A stretch of DNA of 64,000 bases from Zingiber officinale (Eukaryota > Streptophyta > Magnoliopsida > Zingiberales > Zingiberaceae): assembly GCF_018446385.1 (NCBI RefSeq), contig NW_024589898.1, positions 248,001-312,000 on the forward strand, written 5' to 3'. Under the pieces are notes generated by a model, which saw only the letters and a program-made list of their open reading frames with translations, ran no database searches and was not told where the DNA came from. Below, in pieces: positions 58,696-64,000 of this stretch. The position numbers were made by a program, and so were the translations under genes. Position 1 is the stretch's first letter; each line of letters opens with the position of its first letter.

Positions 58696-60281
58696 GCAAC
58701 TCCAAGCAAGGATTAAGGAGCTAATAACTCAACTAAGCAACCTTGGAGAAGAAGTAACGAACCGAGACTCGATCCGGTACGCGCTCAATGCCTTGCCCAG
58801 AACTCCAGAATGAGCATCCTTAGTAGATGCATACTACATCTCTAAGGACTTCGAGGTAAGTACTTTAGAAAATTTGTTTTCTACTTTTGAACTTCACGAA
58901 TCTCCAGTTGCAGAGCCTAATGGAGTAGAGATGACTAGTCAGAACATTGCCTTAAAGGCAAGAATAAATAGTTATGACTCCGAAGCCTCGATCGACGAAT
59001 CCGAAGTGGCTTTATTGGTAAGACGTTTCAATAATTTTTTTAATACTAATAAATTTAAATCACAGTCGAGGAAGCATCAACGTAATAAAAGGATGATCTA
59101 ATACTATAATTACAACGAGGAAGGACACATCAAGGATGACTGCCCCAAACTGAAGAAAAAGAATAAGGAGAAGCCTCAAAAATCGACGTCCTCTACACGC
59201 AAGAGTCTAAAGGCTACATGGGATGATTCTTCATCCTCCGAATCAGACGTCGAAGAATTCTCGGGGTTAGCGCTAATGGCTAACCATCAGCTGGAAGAAG
59301 AGTCAAGTTCAGAAATGAGCATAGATGAAGGGGGAGGAACATCAGAAGAAGAAAGCTGCGATGAAGGGGGAGCTACGGATATACAGGTAAGTGAGGTACG
59401 TAATCTAACTCCCAAGCACTCCTTTAAATTTATTAAATCTCTTTCTAAAGATTTACTTAAATTAGAAAATGAGAATGCAGATTTAAGTAAATTGCTAGAT
59501 AATTTAAAATCAGAAAATGATCATTTGAAAATGCAAATTGAAAAGTTGAAATATGCTGCATGTTCAAATGTTTTTAAAAAATCTAAATTAAGAATTTTTG
59601 ATAAATTAAACTGGTATATTAGAATGCATCAAGGTCAACTTAGGAAAATTCCTAAAACTTATGTACCCCCTAGATTTTTGATTAATCCTGTAGGAAGGAA
59701 CCTCTATTGGGTTCCAAAATCTATGCTAAATTAAAATTGTTATAAATTAAGGCTGTCATAAAAGAGATTAAATGTTTAGAATTTCTTTATGAAGCTTTGT
59801 CTAAGGAAGTGGTTGTTTCTCTAATAACCAAGAAGGCCTAGTGCCTCGCCACGACCTGGAAGCTGAAATATCGAAATAAACTGTTTAATTAACTTTCTGA
59901 TAAAAACATTAAAATTAGAATTATATAATGCTTTGAAAAGTTTTTAAACATTTCCTTGAAAATTCTTCAAAAATATTGTTCATAAAATTCTAACTTAGAA
60001 TTTTGTTAAAAAATGTCGGAACAGGAAATCTTTTAAAATTTTTTTACTTGGAAAATCATTTTTTTTACTTAGAAAATTTTTTTCCCCGTTTTTACTGTGA
60101 TTAAAGGGGGGGGGGGGACTTTAGTAACAAGTTTAGGGGGAGTTAGGAAAATTAAAAATTTTTATTTATTTTTTAAAATTTTGTGCTTAAAATGTTAGTT
60201 TCGTATTTTTCTTAAAATTACTATTTGTTTGTTTTTACCCTAACTTAAACTTGGGTTGATGCACATCAAAAAGGGGGAGAT

Positions 60282-61332
60282 TGTTGGACCCCGTGGTTGT
60301 TTTGATGCGATCAACCTAGTTTAGGTTAGGTCATGTTTGTCTGATCCCTGTGTCTAAGTGTGCAGGAGCTTAGGAGCCAGGAAGTCGAGCGGTAGACGCA
60401 GCTAGCGAGAAGGACGGCAGGGAAAGGGAGTTGACGGGATCGGTGCGTCCGAAGGACGAGAGAGCTGCGGAAGAGTACACTGGTGGGCGTGAAGAACGTG
60501 CACGGCGTTCGAGGGACGTAAAGCTGGGACGGAAGACTGCTCGAGGAGAAGGCCGGGAATTGGGTTCGGGTGAGCCCTATTCCGGTTGGCTAAAATCACC
60601 CAAGCAAACCGAATCAGAGCAAGTCAACCGGGAGTTGACTTGACATGTGTTTGGTCAACCGAACGCCATGATCGGTCGACCGAACCCCTATCAACAGAAG
60701 GCAGCCGTTGGTGACACATTAGTAGACACGTCAGCAACCAGCTGTTGGCTGATCGGTCGACGGGACCCTCTGATCGGTAGATCGAACTGGAGATAAACCC
60801 AAGACTCAGTCAAGCATTCTGATCGGGCCAGCTCAGGGAAAGACCGTTGGCTGATCGGTCGACCGAACGCAGGCTCAATCCACACAGACTGCATCTGGAT
60901 GGAAGGCTGGCCAAGTACGCAGGTTCGGTCGATCGAACCTGGGGATCGGTCGACCGATCCCTCTCGAGTCAAAACCTGATCCCGAAGATCAGGAGATCTG
61001 ATAAGATCTAGAACCCCTATATAAAGGGGCCTCGAACAACAACGAAAAAAAAGTCTGTACTTTCATTTCTTAGCAACTTCTGTGCTTTCCAATTGTGTAA
61101 AAGACTTCTCCGCCTTCAGAGAAGGAGACTCTACTAGTGCGCCTATTCAACCGCTTGGATTAACAACCTTATTGGTTGTAACCAAGTCAAAACCGCTGAG
61201 TCGTCTCTTTTCTTTTCTGTTATTTATTTTATTATTCCTGTTGCTTTATCTTAGAGTTGAAAGTTTGAGGAGGGTATACTTTTTGAGTTACAGGCAATTC
61301 ACCCCTCTCTTGCCGATCCCGTTGCACCATCA
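60282..61332 (+). repeat. 3' LTR of element G
   Basis: Second copy of LTR G, with about eight GGTCGACC-type palindromes (60650-60960), TATA box near 61019-61026 and the hairpin at 61154-61186, where the inner stem is ACAACC/GGTTGT, one pair longer than in the 5' copy. Confidence 0.88.
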
Positions 61333-61337
61333 GGAAC

Positions 61338-63050
61338 GGTTCACTTTGGGTTCTAAGAATCTTGATCTGATTCTTGGAAAACAAAAAGCTGTTTACAACC
61401 GATCCGGACTTGGATTCAAAGCAAATAGAAAATTTCGATCTTATTTATCTTTAGTGAACAGACCAAATAGTAAAATAGTCCAAGCATGTGTACCTATGTC
61501 CAACTTAGTTAATCAAGTTGGACTTGGTCAATATTGGGTCCCCAAGGATCAAGTACACTACCTTGATAGACCATATCGAGGCTATGATCCAGGAGAGCCA
61601 AAAGAAAAACTGTATTAATAAAAAGATAAATCATCAAAAAAAAATAATTAAAATTTAAGTTAAATTAACATTAAATTAAATTAAATTAAAAACTTAAATC
61701 TAAGTTATAAATTAAAACATAAAAGGTAAATCAACAATATAGGAGGAGGCTTCAGAATAACTGACACCTCTAAAAATAACCTACCCGACAGGGCAACCAA
61801 AAGCAACCTACCCGGCAAGGTAAGTAGAACTAATTAGAAAGGGAACAAGTTTAACTTGACCTATGGTATTGGTGAAATTTTGGATGATAGTACGTTAGGG
61901 AAGTTTAATCTATGCATGTCTAGGAAGATATGGCTTCGACCTGGTGCATTTGGCTAAGTGGAACTAACCGAAGCTACCCTTTATGGATCATAACCAGTTA
62001 GACCAAAGTTTTGTATTAAGTTCAGTGGATCCTATTTGGAAAAACCTCGAAGGCATGGTTACTTTAATGATGCCCAAGTGACTCACCATAGCCCAGAAGT
62101 TTATCCAAAGAATGCCTATTTGTTGAGCCCAAAACTAAACCTGAATCTAACACAAAGTTAACTCAAACCCTATAATTGAACTCAATTCATCTCACAAAAT
62201 TATAGGATTCCCTGATTTGAAATTTAGATCGGGTGAAATGACTAAGGATTAAATTAATAATTAAAATCAAATAATTAAAAATCAAATTAATAATTAAAAA
62301 TCAAATCAAATCAATAATTAAATTAATAATTTAAAATCAAATCAAATTAAAGTTAAATCAAAATTAAATCAAATTAAAGTTAATTAAAATCAAATCAAAT
62401 TAAAATTAAATCAAATTAAAATAAAATCAAATTAAAATCAAATCAAATTAAAGTTAAATCAAAGTAAAATCAAATCAAATTAAAGTTAAATCAAATTAAA
62501 ATAATATTAAATTCTTTTAAAAACTTATTTAAAAATACTTTCAAAACTTATTTATTTTTTTTTAAAAAAACTTATTTAAAACATTCTTTTAAAAAAACTT
62601 ATTTAAAAATTCTTTTCAAAACTTATTTAAAAATTCTTTTAAAAAAAATTTATTTAAAAAAAATTCTTTTAAAAAAAATTCTTTTAAAAAACTTATTTAT
62701 TTTTTTTAAAAAAAACTTATTTAAAAAATTATTTTAAAAAACTTATTTAAAAATTCTTTTCAAAACTTATTTAAAAATTCTTTTAAAAAACTTATTTAAA
62801 AATTCTTTTAAAAAAACTTATTTAAAAATATTTTAAAAACTTATTTACAAATTCTTTTAAAAAAACTTATTGTAAAAATTCTTTTAAAAACTTATTTTAA
62901 AATACTTTTTAAAAAAACAACTTATTGTTAAACAACAACTTAGAGTTAAAATTTTTAAAATTCAAAATCATACCAAATCTGTGTGTACAAATTCAAATTT
63001 TTTAAAAGAATTTTCAAACCTAATGGAAAATGAATTTGAAATGAGTTTAG
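61338..63050 (+). mobile_element. Element F, internal region after the nested element
   Basis: 61338-61618 continues the gag side of F, with a QYWVPKDQ block like the closing YWVPK of element G's gag. From 61620 the sequence is non-coding and turns extremely A/T-rich (two low-complexity blocks, 62215-62940). No pol or 3' LTR of F appears before 63050, where another LTR begins. Confidence 0.65.
62215..62940. repeat. Two adjacent A/T-rich tandem blocks
   Basis: 62215-62515 is built of AAATCAAATTAAAAT variants (unit 10-16 bp). 62516-62930 is built of CTTATTTAAAAATTCTTTTA variants with a period of about 25 bp, some 16 copies. Both are strand-asymmetric and lie inside element F. Confidence 0.85.
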
Positions 63051-64000
63051 TGTTAGAACCAAAAGTAGCTAGAGGGGGGGGGGGGGGGGGGGGAATAGCT
63101 CGTCGCGTTCGCTCGTTGCTCGGCGTTGCTTGTTTCTTCCAAGATGTGCAGCGGAAATACAAAGAAACAATCACACAACGCTAACACGGTTGGTTTACTT
63201 GGTATCCACCTCACAAGAGGTGACTAATCCAAGGATCCACACAAACACACACACCCTCCACTAAATAAAACTCTCTTTTATGGTAACTACCAAGGGCGGA
63301 GAAGCCCTACAAGACTCAATACAAGAAGAGAGGGAAAGGATACAAGAAATACAAGCTTACAAGCTTACAATGAGTATAAACCCTAACCCTAGCTTCTCTT
63401 CTTGGCTTTGATCCGCCTCTTGACTTGGAGAACTTCCAAGATCCTTCAAGAACTGGCGATCTGAGCTTTGTGAGTGCTGTGGAGGAGCCGAGAGATCCGG
63501 AGGAATCGAGAAGAGGTTGCCAAGGAATCGTGCGCTGCGCCTTTATCGACGCCAACGGTCGGATCCCGATCGATTCAATGTTCCCAATCGATCGGGAGGC
63601 TTTGGATCGATCCACGGATCGATCCAGCGCCGCGATAACGCCGGATCGATCCATGGATCGATCCAACGCTTATCGTGGAAAAGCCCCAATCGATCCACCG
63701 ATCGATTGGGACATCTGGATCGATCCACGGATCGATCCGGAGGCTCGCTAGCAGAAGGCTTGATCGATCCACCGATCGATTCAGCCTCCTGATCGATCGA
63801 TCGATCAGCCTGGATCGATCCATCGATCGATCCAAAGTTGGTTTTTGCCCAACACCAAGTCCCAAGCCTACCAAACCAACACCGGTCAACCTTGACTGTT
63901 GGTACACCATGCCTAGCATCCGTCACCCTTGACCCGCTAGGACTTCCCACCAAGTGTCCGGGTCAACCTTTGACCCACTTGGACTTTTCTATTCATGCCA
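63051..64000 (-). mobile_element. LTR (family H), minus orientation, cut by the window end
   Basis: Starts TGTTAGAACC at 63051 with a 20-base G run at about 63074-63093. On the minus strand it has the hairpin module at 63198-63233 (outer CTTGG/CCAAG, inner CACCTC/GAGGTG), a TATA-like GATAAAGG near 63540-63547 and, upstream of that, eight paired GATCGATC modules (63558-63835). The far end and any target duplication lie outside the window. It was inserted in the A/T-rich interior of element F. Confidence 0.75.

Larger units (their letters stand above)
56920..61332 (+). mobile_element. Complete nested gag-only LTR element (element G)
   Basis: A whole element lying in the gag region of F, with a perfect 5-bp target duplication GGAAC (56915-56919 and 61333-61337). 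LTRs: 56920-58015 (1096 bp) and 60282-61332 (1051 bp), both TG...CA. Primer site TGGTATCAGGGC begins at 58018; polypurine tract AAAAAGGGGGAGAT ends at 60281. The 2.3-kb interior carries only a Copia-like gag (about 58081-59734: GDFATWKRKMEVFF, a zinc-knuckle-like HIKDDC near 59130, a coiled coil and a closing YWVPK block) and no pol, the layout called TR-GAG. By eye the LTRs are about 92% alike over their first 250 bp, so a few million years at usual plant rates. Gag broken, few breaks; ends intact. Confidence 0.88.

Overview
This is nuclear DNA of a flowering plant. The genes have spliced exons with GT-AG introns and plant-specific products, and they sit in a background of nested LTR retrotransposons, hAT and PIF/Harbinger transposons, MITEs and tRNA-derived SINEs. 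The repeat landscape suggests a monocot, possibly Zingiberales, but that is a guess from general likeness and not proven here.

Layout. About 1-16 kb is a repeat stack: a minus-strand LTR element whose leader took in a hAT transposon (1035-4467, 8-bp target duplication TTGGTGGA) and whose LTR took in a solo LTR (5144-6545), itself hit by a SINE (5310-5500). Then come small inverted and tandem repeats, a Ty3-like LTR (about 9.4-10.8 kb), a gag-bearing LTR element (11211 to about 14.3 kb) and a second solo LTR (14624-15765) lying in a SINE. About 18-41.4 kb is a gene island with four host genes: an NSP-interacting LRR receptor kinase (18152-21448, +, 11 exons), a chloroplast SppA/protease IV (22002-31298, +, 13 exons), a small group S bZIP factor (32164-32571, -) and an intronless RING-H2 ubiquitin ligase (39934-41232, -). 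From 42 kb to the end it is repeat-rich again: a PIF/Harbinger remnant, one LTR, a Tat-lineage Ty3 element with large tandem arrays on its 3' side, a Copia element, and a gag-bearing Copia-like element (from 54007) that holds a complete gag-only LTR element (56920-61332, target duplication GGAAC), which in turn holds a 225-bp hAT-type MITE (58471-58695).

The host genes are not an obvious pathway: a receptor kinase in antiviral and translation signalling, a plastid protease, a transcription factor and an E3 ligase.

The most interesting signal is in the LTRs. Eight LTR families with largely different sequences share one architecture: a family-specific array of short perfect palindromes ending within about 60 bp of the TATA box, then about 120-180 bp before the LTR end a hairpin whose outer stem is usually CTTGG/CCAAG and whose inner stem changes between families while staying paired, then a C-rich tract near the LTR end, then a tRNA-iMet-type primer site. 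All similarities were judged by eye.
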